Assembly (NCBI GenBank): GCA_023248635.1
Contig: JAHFED010000026.1
Location: 1 to 49,710 of the forward strand
Direction of reading: 5' to 3'
Source of the DNA: Myxococcales bacterium
GTDB lineage: Bacteria; Myxococcota; UBA727; VGSZ01
DNA length: 49,710 nt
Below are positions 9,133-16,871 of this stretch, piece after piece. The translations under genes were made by a program, and so were the position numbers. The notes below the pieces were generated by a model, which was not told the DNA's origin, did no database searches, and was given only the letters and a program-made list of their open reading frames with translations. How positions within the stretch are numbered: position 1 is the stretch's first letter; the number at the start of each line of letters is the position of its first letter.

Positions 9133-9504
9133 TCAGGCCGGCTGCCAGAGCTCGAGCAAGGTGCCCTCGGGGTCGACGACGTAGCCGAACTTTCCCTGCT
9201 CGCTGTCTTCGCGGCGATCGAGCACCTTGTCGCCGCGGGCCCGCAGGTGGGCCAGCAAGGCCTCGAGGTCGTCGACGCGCAGGTTGATCATGAAGGGCTT
9301 GTCGCTGGGCTCGAAGTGCTTCGTGTCCTCGGCGAAAGGGCTCCAGATGGCGCAACCGATCCTGCCGTCGGGCCCGGGCGGGAGGTCGCGGAAGATGTGG
9401 CCCCACTTGCCGCCCATGCCGAGGGCCGCCTGGTACCAGTCGTTGAGCGCCGCTTTGTCCTTGGCCTTGAAGAAGATGCCGCCGAGCCCAATCACCTTTG
9501 CCAT
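9133..9504 (-). CDS. VOC (glyoxalase/bleomycin-resistance fold) protein
   Basis: Cytoplasmic protein of 123 residues, the size of one vicinal-oxygen-chelate domain (two beta-alpha-beta-beta-beta repeats). The start MAKVIGLGGIFFKAKDKAALNDWY and the end YVVDPEGTLLELWQP are characteristic. The terminal Glu is the usual metal ligand, and GCAIWSPFAEDTKHF matches the middle strand. It is likely a small-molecule lyase, dioxygenase-like or resistance protein; the substrate is unknown. The ATG at 9504 is preceded by AGGTGG. The frame stays open further upstream (to 9771) over the divergent ABC-F start, but that extension has no family similarity. Confidence 0.88.
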   Translation of the reverse strand: MAKVIGLGGIFFKAKDKAALNDWYQAALGMGGKWGHIFRDLPPGPDGRIGCAIWSPFAEDTKHFEPSDKPFMINLRVDDLEALLAHLRARGDKVLDRREDSEQGKFGYVVDPEGTLLELWQPA

Positions 9505-9577
9505 CGCCCACCTCTGTTGGTTGCACGCTACATCGTCGCTGGCGTCGTCGATCGCAGCGCTGTAGCAGCGAAGGGCA

Positions 9578-11224
9578 ATGATCAGCCTCGACAACATCAG
9601 CAAGCAATACGGCCGCCAAATCCTCTTCATGGAGGCGTCGGCGACTGTGCAACGTGGGGAGAAGATCGGCCTCGTGGGCCCAAACGGCGCCGGCAAGACC
9701 ACGGTGTTTCGGCTCATCACCGGTGAAGAAGAAGCCGACGGCGGCCAGGTCACCGTCGAACGCAACGTCAACGTGGGCTACTTCTCCCAAGACGTCGGCG
9801 AAATGAGCGGCATGACCGTGGTGTCGGCGGTGCTCGAGGGCGCTGGACCCGTCGCGTCGATCATTGCCGACATGCGCCGCATCGAAGACGCCCTCGCCGA
9901 TCCCGAGCGCGGCGACGAGATGGAGAAGCTCTGCGACCAGCTCGGCGACGCCCAACAGAAGTTCGAGGCCGTCGGCGGCTACGCCCTGGAAGCCAAAGCC
10001 AAAGATATCTTATATGGTCTCGGATTTGCCGAATCGGTCATCAACGGTGACGTCGGCGATCTCTCGGGCGGTTGGAAAATGCGCGTGGCCCTGGGGCGCA
10101 TCCTGCTGCAAGAGCCCGAGCTCATGCTGCTCGACGAACCGACCAACCACCTCGACGTCGAATCCATCATCTGGCTGGAGCAGTGGCTGGCCGGCACCGA
10201 CAGCGCCATCCTCATGACCTCCCACGATCGCGAGTTCATGAACCGGGTCGTGAAAAAGGTGATCGAGATCGATAGCGGCGAACTGACGACGTACACTGGA
10301 GACCTCGACTTCTACGAATCGCAAAAGGCCATCCGCATCCGCGAGCAGCAGGCCCAGTTCGACCGGCAGCAGAAGATGCTCGAGAAAGAGGAGCGCTTCA
10401 TCGCCCGCTTCAAGGCCCGCGCGAGCCACGCCGCTCAAGTGCAGAGCCGCATCAAGAAGCTCGACAAGATCGAAAAGCTCGAGCCGCCGCGCAGCTTTCA
10501 GCGCATCGAGTTCGACTTCAAGAAACCCGCCCGCTCGGGCGACGACGTCATCCATTTGAACCAATGCAAAAAGGGGTTCAACGGACGAAAGGTCGTCGAC
10601 GTCGATCTCCGCATTCGGCGCAAGGAACGTTGGTGCGTGATGGGGGCCAACGGCGCGGGCAAAAGCACCCTGTTGAAGATGATCACCGGCAACCTCGCCC
10701 CCGACGACGGCGGCGTCACCATCGGCGCGAGCGTCAAGCTCGGCTACTTCGCCCAGCACGCCATGGAACTCTTGCACGAAGACCTGAGCGTGTTCGAGAC
10801 GCTGCAAGCCGACTTCCCCACGGCGACGCAGGGCACCTTGCGCACCCTGGCCGGCTGCTTCGGCTTCCCCGGCGACGACGTCGAAAAGTCCTGCCGCGTG
10901 TTGTCGGGCGGCGAAAAAGCCCGGCTGGTGTTGGCGCGCATGCTCTTCGATCCACCCAACCTGCTGGTGCTCGATGAGCCCACCAACCACCTCGACGTCA
11001 CGACCAAAGACCTGCTCGTCGAGGTGCTGGCGGCCTTCGAGGGCACCATGATCTTCGTCAGCCACGATCGCCGCTTTCTCAGCGCCCTGAGCAACCGGGT
11101 GCTCGAGCTCAACCCCGAGGGTCCCCGCGTCTACGGCGGCGGCTACGGCGAATACGTGACGGCCTCGGGCCACGAAGCACCCGGGTTGCGCGCGGCCACG
11201 CCACCGAAGAAGAAGCCCGGATGA
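9578..11224 (+). CDS. ABC-F family ATPase (ribosome-associated type)
   Basis: Soluble protein of 548 residues with two ABC domains and no membrane segments, as in the ABC-F class (EttA/YbiT/Uup/YheS) that acts on the ribosome E site. The first domain has Walker A GPNGAGKTT, signature LSGGWKMR and LLDEPTNHLD. The second has GANGAGKST, LSGGEKARL and LVLDEPTNHLD. Between them is the charged linker (about residues 240-305, rich in Arg/Lys/Gln) that reaches the peptidyl-transferase region in this class. The arm is short, so EttA versus YbiT identity cannot be settled by eye. The last 4 bases overlap the PilZ gene (ATGA). Confidence 0.94.
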   Translation: MISLDNISKQYGRQILFMEASATVQRGEKIGLVGPNGAGKTTVFRLITGEEEADGGQVTVERNVNVGYFSQDVGEMSGMTVVSAVLEGAGPVASIIADMRRIEDALADPERGDEMEKLCDQLGDAQQKFEAVGGYALEAKAKDILYGLGFAESVINGDVGDLSGGWKMRVALGRILLQEPELMLLDEPTNHLDVESIIWLEQWLAGTDSAILMTSHDREFMNRVVKKVIEIDSGELTTYTGDLDFYESQKAIRIREQQAQFDRQQKMLEKEERFIARFKARASHAAQVQSRIKKLDKIEKLEPPRSFQRIEFDFKKPARSGDDVIHLNQCKKGFNGRKVVDVDLRIRRKERWCVMGANGAGKSTLLKMITGNLAPDDGGVTIGASVKLGYFAQHAMELLHEDLSVFETLQADFPTATQGTLRTLAGCFGFPGDDVEKSCRVLSGGEKARLVLARMLFDPPNLLVLDEPTNHLDVTTKDLLVEVLAAFEGTMIFVSHDRRFLSALSNRVLELNPEGPRVYGGGYGEYVTASGHEAPGLRAATPPKKKPG

Positions 11225-11547
11225 GCGAGAGCAAACGCCGCGGCGCCGATCGGGTGCGCATCAACCGCGAATTCGACACCATCGACGAATTCATCTCGGA
11301 GTACGTCAGCGACATCTCCCAAAGCGGGGTGTTCATCCGCTCCGACGACCCGCTGCCCCGTGGCACCAAGGTCGATCTGCGCTTCACCGTCATCGACGAG
11401 GACATGGAGACCATCGAGGGCATCGGCGAAGTCACCCGCGTCGTCGTTCCCGGCACCGACAAGGCCCCGGGCATGGGCGTGGTGTTCACCGAGTTGACGT
11501 CGACGTCGCAGCGACTGGTGCAGCGCCTGTTGATCCGCCGCAAATAG
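11221..11547 (+). CDS. PilZ domain protein (TIGR02266-like)
   Basis: Protein of 108 residues that is essentially one PilZ domain. The Arg-rich start KRRGADRVRINREF supplies the RxxxR c-di-GMP contact, and DISQSGVFIRS gives the (D/N)xSxxG motif. The continuation PLPRGTKVDLRF and GEVTRVV...GMGVVFTEL is typical of the Myxococcus paralogous family TIGR02266. It probably senses c-di-GMP, or is a degenerate adaptor, in the cytoplasm. The overlap with the ABC-F gene (ATGA) implies coupled translation. A c-di-GMP/ribosome link is only an inference. Confidence 0.9.
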   Translation: MSESKRRGADRVRINREFDTIDEFISEYVSDISQSGVFIRSDDPLPRGTKVDLRFTVIDEDMETIEGIGEVTRVVVPGTDKAPGMGVVFTELTSTSQRLVQRLLIRRK

Positions 11548-11603
11548 CAAGAGGCTGCGTCAGGTGTTCTTCGCGGTCTTGGCGCCCCGGAGGTTGCGCA
11601 TTC

Positions 11604-11724
11604 TTGGTGGGCCCCGCGTCCGGCTCTGCCGGCGCGGGGAGGTCTGCACCAGACCTCCCAGAAGAGCATCCCCGAGGGAGATGAACGAGACCGCTCCGCG
11701 GTCGAAGTTCAGCGAGATCGGGGA
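11604..11724 (+). mobile_element. MITE-like element, copy 2 (left end missing or diverged)
   Basis: The right 121 bases match copies 1 and 3, from TTGGTGGG through the GGTCTGCACCAGACC hairpin and the ACCGCTCCGCGGT hairpin to the terminal GGGGA. TGA follows, as after copy 1. Left of 11604 the similarity stops, so this copy is 5'-truncated. It lies in the 696-base region between the PilZ and fic genes. Bases 11548-11603 hold nothing recognisable. Confidence 0.8.
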
Positions 11725-11757
11725 TGACCCTCAATGTCGCATCGCTCACTCCGCACA

Positions 11758-12135
11758 TCATCGAAATGCACCGCGTCGCCACGAGACCGCTTGCTGCGCC
11801 GGGCCTTCGCGCACCACACCCAACCACTCGCCCCGCAGCGCCACCGCCTCCGTCGACGTCGCGTGCACCCAGAAGGGCGGTGAAGCGGCGTTCAAGGAAT
11901 CCAACCGCAGCGCAGCACCTTCGTCGTCGTGGCTGACCATGCCGACCTTCTTGACCACGAACTGCCCATCGTCGTCGGCGACATCGCGCCTTTCGATCAG
12001 CACGATGCGCCCGGCGACGACGTCGATGACGCATCCCGCTGTTCGTGGGTGGGGTCGGGCTCATCGGGCCGAGCCGCTGACGCGACGACGACGACGACGA
12101 CGATGAACGCAGCGAGGGCGAGGGCGACGACGACC
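11758..12135 (-). pseudogene. Probable frameshifted small exported-protein gene
   Basis: On the minus strand two reading frames join into a plausible protein. The upstream frame (from about 12135) encodes a hydrophobic run with LAAFIVVVVVVASAA, then ARPDEPDPTHEQ. The downstream frame continues GCVIDVVAGRIVLIERRDV and runs ~90 residues to a stop at 11758. They meet near 12025 and need one indel. The upstream frame is preceded directly by TAG with no start codon, so the gene looks decayed, or else only an 81-codon GTG-started ORF (12003-11758) is used. No family was recognised. MITE copy 2 lies just downstream of its 3' end. Confidence 0.35.
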
Positions 12136-12243
12136 TAGTCAACCGGCTCCAGCTCTGCGTCGCCGTCGCCCAATGCCGTGGGGAGCCCGATCGCGCAATG
12201 GCGGTCCGTGATGGTCGATGACCGGGCGGCATCGAGGACAGGC

Positions 12244-13455
12244 TCAGCGGCGTCCCTGGTGCAGGCGATGGCGCTTCCCGTGTGCAGCGCTGCGCTCGGG
12301 CACGAGCTCGGTACCGACCCGGAGGCGCTCCAAGTACTTCGTATAGGCGAAGGTGCGATCCCTCTTTCTGCCCGTGGTCTCTTGGAGAACGCCGACGTCG
12401 ACGAGGGTCTGCACGGCCTTGCTCGCGGTTGGCAGCGTGGTCTGCAGGAGGGCTGCGACGCCGGCGACGTTGATCAGGGGATGGCGGGGCAACAGGGCGA
12501 AGAGGCGCAGCGCGCTCACGGAGGTGGCATCGGCAGCAAGCACGCGCGCCTGGTCCCTCGTCGTCAAGGCGAAGAGCTCCTTCGCCGTCGTCGCCGCTTC
12601 GGTGGCGATGGTGGCGACGCCGTCGACGAAGAAGCGGGTCCATGCCTCCCAGTCGCCGCGCACGCGCACGGCGGTGAGGAGGCGGTAGTAGTCCTCGCGG
12701 TTCCGCTTGAAGTGCAAGCTCAGGTAGAGGAGCGGGTGGGTGAGCAAGCCCCAGTGCTCAAGGAGCAGGGCGACGAGCAAACGCCCCAGACGTCCGTTGC
12801 CATCGAGATAGGGGTGAATGGTCTCGAACTGCACGTGCATCAGGCCGGCGCGCACGATGGGCGGCAAGGTGTCGTCGGCGTGAAGGTACTTCTCGACGTC
12901 GGAGAGGAGGGCGCCCACCAGATGAGGCGGGGGCGGCACGAACACCGCGTCGCTGGGCCGGGCGCCGCCGATCCAGTTCTGGGTGCGGCGCAGCTCGCCC
13001 GCTTTGTCGGCGCCGCGTACGCCCTTCATCAGTCGCTTGTGCGCCTCGTTGAAGAGCCGCACCGAGATCGGCACACCCTTCGCGCTGGAGAGCTGCCTGC
13101 GGGCCCACCTCATGGCGTCGAGATAATTGCAGATCTCTTCGACGTCGCGGGCGCCACCAAGGGTGTGCTCGGCCTCGAAGGCGAACAGATCGACGAGCGT
13201 CGCCTGTGTGCCCTCGATCTGCGATGAGACGACGGCCTCCTTGCGCACGAAGGCATAGACGAACCAGTCGACGTCGGGGACCATGGCGGCCGCGAGGTTG
13301 AGCAGGCGCAGGGCCTCCTCAGCCTTGGCCACACGCTCCGCGAGATCGTCGTTCAGCGCCAGGGGCGGGTCCTGCGGCGGCAGGGCGGACGGCACGAAGG
13401 CCCGCACGTTCTCGCCGAGCGCAGAAGTGACCTCGTAGCGACCGGTGGTGCGCAT
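12244..13455 (-). CDS. Fic family AMP-transferase-like protein with N-terminal inhibitory motif and C-terminal winged helix
   Basis: Cytoplasmic protein of 403 residues. The Fic core motif HPYLDGNGRLGR (catalytic His214) fits HxFx(D/E)GNGRxxR with Tyr in place of Phe. Before it, SSQIEG (Ser77-Glu81) matches the (S/T)xxxE(G/N) inhibitory helix in the N-terminal part, which marks class II Fic proteins whose NTP-transfer is self-restrained. The C-terminal ~80 residues (ALLPRHPLINVAGVAALLQTTLPTASKAVQTLVDVGVL) look like a winged helix-turn-helix, as in the common standalone Fic/DUF4172-type architecture. These enzymes usually AMPylate proteins; the target is unknown. The start at 13455 has GGGAGG 5 bases upstream. 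No separate antitoxin gene is adjacent. Confidence 0.92.
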   Translation of the reverse strand: MRTTGRYEVTSALGENVRAFVPSALPPQDPPLALNDDLAERVAKAEEALRLLNLAAAMVPDVDWFVYAFVRKEAVVSSQIEGTQATLVDLFAFEAEHTLGGARDVEEICNYLDAMRWARRQLSSAKGVPISVRLFNEAHKRLMKGVRGADKAGELRRTQNWIGGARPSDAVFVPPPPHLVGALLSDVEKYLHADDTLPPIVRAGLMHVQFETIHPYLDGNGRLGRLLVALLLEHWGLLTHPLLYLSLHFKRNREDYYRLLTAVRVRGDWEAWTRFFVDGVATIATEAATTAKELFALTTRDQARVLAADATSVSALRLFALLPRHPLINVAGVAALLQTTLPTASKAVQTLVDVGVLQETTGRKRDRTFAYTKYLERLRVGTELVPERSAAHGKRHRLHQGRR

Positions 13456-13618
13456 CTGGCCTCCCAAAGAAGTCTTTTGGAACGGAGGGCGAAAAGAAAG
13501 CGGTCTTTCTTAGTGCCCATTGGCGGCGTCGACCCGGGCGCGCTCGGCACATGCTCCACTCCGCGGCTGTGGCGGAGCGACGAGCGCCCCACCGCCCGGC
13601 GGCCTACGCTGGGCCTGC

Positions 13619-14482
13619 ATGATCGCTGCGCTCTTCACCCTGTTCCTCGCCGTGCCCGTCGACGACTTGAGTCCGCCCCCCGTCGTCGACGAACGGCCCG
13701 CGCTCATCGATCCCGCGGGGGACCGGCCGCCGGAGCCGCCGCCGCCCGTCGCTGAGCCGGTGCCCGAGCCGCTGCTGCCGGCTGCGCCGACGACGACGAA
13801 GACGAAGACTCCGACGCCGGATGCCAAGCACACCGTCGCCGTGTCGGCTCCCAATCTCGATGGATTTGCGGTGCCTTCCATCATGGGCGGCGCGCTCATC
13901 GGGGGCGGGGCGACGGCGGGGGTGGGCGTGCTCTTCGTCGCCTCGGCTTATGAGGTCATCTCGCTGGGCACCGCCAACGAGCAGAGCCGCGCCTTCAGCG
14001 AGCTGATGGGATGGGCGCTGCTGGCCAGTGCTCCCGCAATGGCGGGGTTGGCCGCTGGAGCCATCGCGCTGCTCTTTCTCGACGGCGCTGGCCTCGACGA
14101 TTGGGCGAGCCTGGCGCTGTGCACGACCATGGCTTGGGTGGGCTCCCTCGCTGTGGTCGCGATGCTGGCCTTGGGGGTCAGCGGGGGCGCGGGGCTCGGG
14201 TGCAATCCCAACGGGTGCAATCCCGGCGGCTGTGGACCCTGTGGCAACAGCTGCGGACGCAGCCACAACGACGGCGACCTGATGGACGATCCCGCCAACT
14301 TGGTGGCCGCCGGCGCCGTCTTCGGGGCCTTCGCTGGGGGCGCCATCGGGGCGACGGTGACCTTCTTCAACGTCGACCCCAACGATCCCCGCATCTCGCT
14401 CTACCTCGCAGCGGGGAGCGCAGCCGGAGCAGCCATCGGAGCACCCATCGGAGCGGCCATTCCGGCCTTTGGCATCGACTGA
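13619..14482 (+). CDS. Multi-pass membrane protein with Cys/Gly/Asn-rich loop
   Basis: Product of 287 residues. A short N-terminal hydrophobic segment (MIAALFTLFLAVP) could be a signal peptide. A proline-rich linker (about 20-75) is followed by about five hydrophobic helices rich in Gly and Ala. Between helices 3 and 4 lies a loop with five cysteines spaced by Gly/Asn/Pro (GCNPNGCNPGGCGPCGNSCG), which could bind metal or be disulfide-bonded. No family was recognised. The Gly-zipper-like tail resembles glycine-zipper proteins. Start 13619 is favoured over an upstream in-frame codon at 13520, because it gives the hydrophobic N-terminus. Confidence 0.7.
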   Translation: MIAALFTLFLAVPVDDLSPPPVVDERPALIDPAGDRPPEPPPPVAEPVPEPLLPAAPTTTKTKTPTPDAKHTVAVSAPNLDGFAVPSIMGGALIGGGATAGVGVLFVASAYEVISLGTANEQSRAFSELMGWALLASAPAMAGLAAGAIALLFLDGAGLDDWASLALCTTMAWVGSLAVVAMLALGVSGGAGLGCNPNGCNPGGCGPCGNSCGRSHNDGDLMDDPANLVAAGAVFGAFAGGAIGATVTFFNVDPNDPRISLYLAAGSAAGAAIGAPIGAAIPAFGID

Positions 14483-14508
14483 GGCGGCAAACGGAAGCAG
14501 AAGTACCT

Positions 14509-14730
14509 ATGATCTCCGCCATGAACCAGGTCCAGGCGCCGAAGCGGGACATCGAGGCGATCATCGCGGCGCTCGATCCTGATCTGCTCGCAGCCAAGGA
14601 TGACGTCGACATGACGCTGATCGAGGCGTCGCTGCGCTTGACGCCGGCCCAACGGCTCGATGCTGCCTATCGCTTCTTGCGCGAGCTGGTTCGGATCCGA
14701 GAGCGCCATGCCGCATCCGCGCCTCGCTGA
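14509..14730 (+). CDS. Small partner protein of a nucleotidyltransferase (putative antitoxin-like)
   Basis: Predicted 73-residue (or 69-residue, from ATG 14521) acidic/basic helical protein. The central part VDMTLIEASLRLTPAQRLDAA and the tail RELVRIRERH fit the pattern of short proteins commonly encoded just before nucleotidyltransferase-fold genes. It overlaps the next gene by 23 bases, which implies coupled expression. By analogy with two-gene toxin-antitoxin-like modules it may bind or restrain its partner; that is inference. It begins 26 bases after the stop of the membrane protein gene. Confidence 0.65.
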   Translation: MISAMNQVQAPKRDIEAIIAALDPDLLAAKDDVDMTLIEASLRLTPAQRLDAAYRFLRELVRIRERHAASAPR

Positions 14731-15211
14731 TTTGCAGGGCCTGCTCGCCTCATTGCTCGAAGGACGCGTGGAGCTCATCGTCATCGGTGGCGCCGCCGCG
14801 ATCCTTCATGGGTCGACGACGACGACGCAGGACCTCGATATCGTTCACCAGCGAACGCCGGAAAACGTCGCCCGCCTGCTCGCCGTTCTTGCACGTCTGG
14901 ATGCAACCATTCGAGAGCCTGGCCAGCGCGGTCTCCGACCTGACGAGCAGCTGTTGCTCAACGGCAAGCAGCCCTTGCTCTCGACGTCCCTCGGCGACCT
15001 CGACACGCTCTGTGTGCTGCACGACGGGCGCGGCTACGACGATCTCTTGGCGCACTCCATCGAGATGCAGATGGATGATCACACGCTGCGCGTCCTCGAC
15101 CTGGACACGCTGATCGAGATCAAGGCCGCTGCGAACAGGCCCAAAGACCGCGTGGTGCTCCCCATCCTCCTAGCGCTCCGCACTGAACGAATAGGGTCCT
15201 CATCCGTGTGA
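14708..15211 (+). CDS. Nucleotidyltransferase-fold protein (toxin-antitoxin-like module)
   Basis: Cytoplasmic protein of 167 residues. The N-terminal strand-helix-strand LIVIGGAAAILHGSTTTTQDLDIV (about 24-47) matches the minimal nucleotidyltransferase core: GG, a Ser/Thr, then DxD-like DLD. This is as in AbiEii/MenT-related and DUF6036-like families. The remainder (RTPENVARLLAVLARLDATIR, then GDLDTL, then DLDTLIEIKAAANRPKD) fits that fold and its conserved IxxKxxxxRxKD segment. These enzymes often modify tRNA or proteins in toxin-antitoxin and phage-defence modules, but some are housekeeping. The start at 14708 overlaps the small upstream gene. MITE copy 3 lies 47 bases downstream. Confidence 0.82.
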   Translation: MPHPRLADLQGLLASLLEGRVELIVIGGAAAILHGSTTTTQDLDIVHQRTPENVARLLAVLARLDATIREPGQRGLRPDEQLLLNGKQPLLSTSLGDLDTLCVLHDGRGYDDLLAHSIEMQMDDHTLRVLDLDTLIEIKAAANRPKDRVVLPILLALRTERIGSSSV

Positions 15212-15258
15212 CCGAGCTTCTCGCCGAGCTCCGTTCTCGATGATGGAGTAAGTACTTA

Positions 15259-15460
15259 TCCCGCGTCCGGTTGATCTTCGACCGCGTTCCGAGATGGGAA
15301 AGATGCGGGATGGTGCGCGTGAAGCGCGCCCGCGGAACGCGGAGTTGGTGGGGGGGCCCCTGCCGGCGCGGTGGGAGGTCTGCACCAGACCTCCCAGAAG
15401 AGCATCCCCGAGGGAGATGAACGAGACCGCTCCGCGGTCGAAGTTCAGCGAGATCGGGGA
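15259..15460 (+). mobile_element. MITE-like element, copy 3 (full length, 202 bp)
   Basis: It has the same ends (TCCC...GGGGA) and interior as copy 1. Twenty-one of 28 positions match between the terminal inverted repeats, including CTTCGACCGCG on both sides. The flanking direct repeat is TTA (15256-15258 and 15461-15463). Relative to copy 1 there is a small change around 15295-15310 and a shortened GC-rich stretch near 15351-15362. The right-hand TTA is, on the minus strand, the TAA stop codon of the outer-membrane protein gene. Confidence 0.85.
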
Positions 15461-16837
15461 TTAGAAAGTCTGGCCGATATTAATATACACTGAAGTGCCG
15501 AAATTCTCGACCGCGCTGGTGGCGATGTCAATGCGCAGCATGAAATTCTCGGCCCAGTGCAACAAGAGCGCGCCGCCGAAGCCGACCGGGGGTTGTCCCG
15601 CCAGCTTGGGGTCGAGGATTTCTTCGCCGACGACGCCGGCGTCGACGAAGGCGTTGGTGGAGGCTGCGAATTTCTGGCCGAACATTTCCCATTCGACGAA
15701 GCGCCAGCGCAGCTCGTTTTGGGCGTAGAGCTTGAGCTTGCCCACGTAGCGCTGCACGCGAATGCCGCGACCCATCTCGCTGCCGCCGAAGGAGAGGTAG
15801 TCGATGAAGCCGCCAGGCCGCACGATCTCTTGAATGGGGGGGTCGCCGACGACGGCGTCGACGACGACCCGGGAGGCCAGGGTCAAGCGCAGCGGGGCTT
15901 CGCCGTCGAGCAGGGGCACGAAGGTGCGCACCGTGGCGTTGGCGCCGCCCCAGGTCCAGGTGGATCCCCAAAAGGGGGCCGCACCGCGCACCGAGGTCTC
16001 GGCCCACACGCCGCGGCGCGGTGAAGGCTCGTTGTCGCGGGTGTCGTACATGATGCCGGCCTGCAGCACGCTGGCGAAGCCCGGCTCACCCTGGGGAAAG
16101 TCGTCGGCGTAGAAGGATCCAGGATAGGGTGAAAGATCAGCTTCGCCGTCTTTGTCGTCGTCGGCCCAGGTGCCCGGAATGTAGGCGCTGCCCCGCCATC
16201 CACCGAAGATCTCGACGCGGCGGGGGAGGGGATTGAGGGCCCAGCGTCCCTGCAAGGTCGCGTAGGGGTTCATGAAGCGAATCGCATAATAATGCCTGAG
16301 AAAGTCGTCTCGTTCGATGCCTTTGAGGCCCGCATCGTCGGCGGCAGCTTCGGCGACGACGGGGTCGCAGGTGACCGCCATGCCCACGCCGCAGTAGTTC
16401 TGCGAGAGCGACTGCGACCACCCCAAGCGCGCGGTGAGGCGCAGCGGCAGATCGGCGACGTTGAGGAAGTCGAAGCCGAGGTAGTGGTCTTGCACCAGCT
16501 TCGAGGAAAAGATGATCTGCGCCGAGACCGCCAAGCGGTAGGGGTTGGTGACGCCGTCGTGGAAGTAGACCGAGCCGACGGCGCCGAAGACGATGCCGTT
16601 GTCCTGATCGAAGGCCAGCGCGGGGATGCCGCCGATGTTCCAGGTCCAGGGGGCAGGGGGTTTGTGGACGTCGACGGCCGCTGGTTTTTCGGTGCTCGGC
16701 GCAGACGGGGCCGGAGCCTCCACCTCCTCGGCGGGTGCGACGACGTCGAGGGGAGCGGCCTCGGGGACAGGCTGGGCAGGCAGCGGCGAGGGCTCGGCAA
16801 GGGCGAGCACCAATGCGACAGCGGGGAAGGCGATCAT
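15461..16837 (-). CDS. Outer-membrane beta-barrel protein (Omp85/BamA-like surface antigen family)
   Basis: Exported protein of 458 residues. A signal peptide (MIAFPAVALVLALA) is followed by a Pro/Ala/Glu-rich linker to about residue 60. The rest is amphipathic beta-strand sequence ending in the C-terminal Phe (YINIGQTF) expected of BAM substrates. GIMYDTRDNEPSPRRGVWAET resembles the conserved D(T/R)RDN-P-G strand of Omp85-type barrels, and FGGSEMGRGIRVQRY resembles the (V/I)RG(Y/F) lid-lock region. There are no visible POTRA repeats, so it is not BamA itself. A lipid- or substrate-secretion barrel of the surface-antigen family is likely. Its stop codon lies in the MITE target duplication, so the last codons may have been altered. 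It is divergent from the kinase gene, 34 bases away. Confidence 0.82.
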   Translation of the reverse strand: MIAFPAVALVLALAEPSPLPAQPVPEAAPLDVVAPAEEVEAPAPSAPSTEKPAAVDVHKPPAPWTWNIGGIPALAFDQDNGIVFGAVGSVYFHDGVTNPYRLAVSAQIIFSSKLVQDHYLGFDFLNVADLPLRLTARLGWSQSLSQNYCGVGMAVTCDPVVAEAAADDAGLKGIERDDFLRHYYAIRFMNPYATLQGRWALNPLPRRVEIFGGWRGSAYIPGTWADDDKDGEADLSPYPGSFYADDFPQGEPGFASVLQAGIMYDTRDNEPSPRRGVWAETSVRGAAPFWGSTWTWGGANATVRTFVPLLDGEAPLRLTLASRVVVDAVVGDPPIQEIVRPGGFIDYLSFGGSEMGRGIRVQRYVGKLKLYAQNELRWRFVEWEMFGQKFAASTNAFVDAGVVGEEILDPKLAGQPPVGFGGALLLHWAENFMLRIDIATSAVENFGTSVYINIGQTF

Positions 16838-16871
16838 GCGAGGGAAGTTAACACTGGACTAGGTTTCGCTC

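Noticed and set aside
13494-13511. Rho-independent terminator at AAGAAAG-CGGT-CTTTCTT
   Set aside because: No gene ends into it on either strand, the stem is AT-rich and short, and it lies in the fic leader. Kept only as a possible operator.
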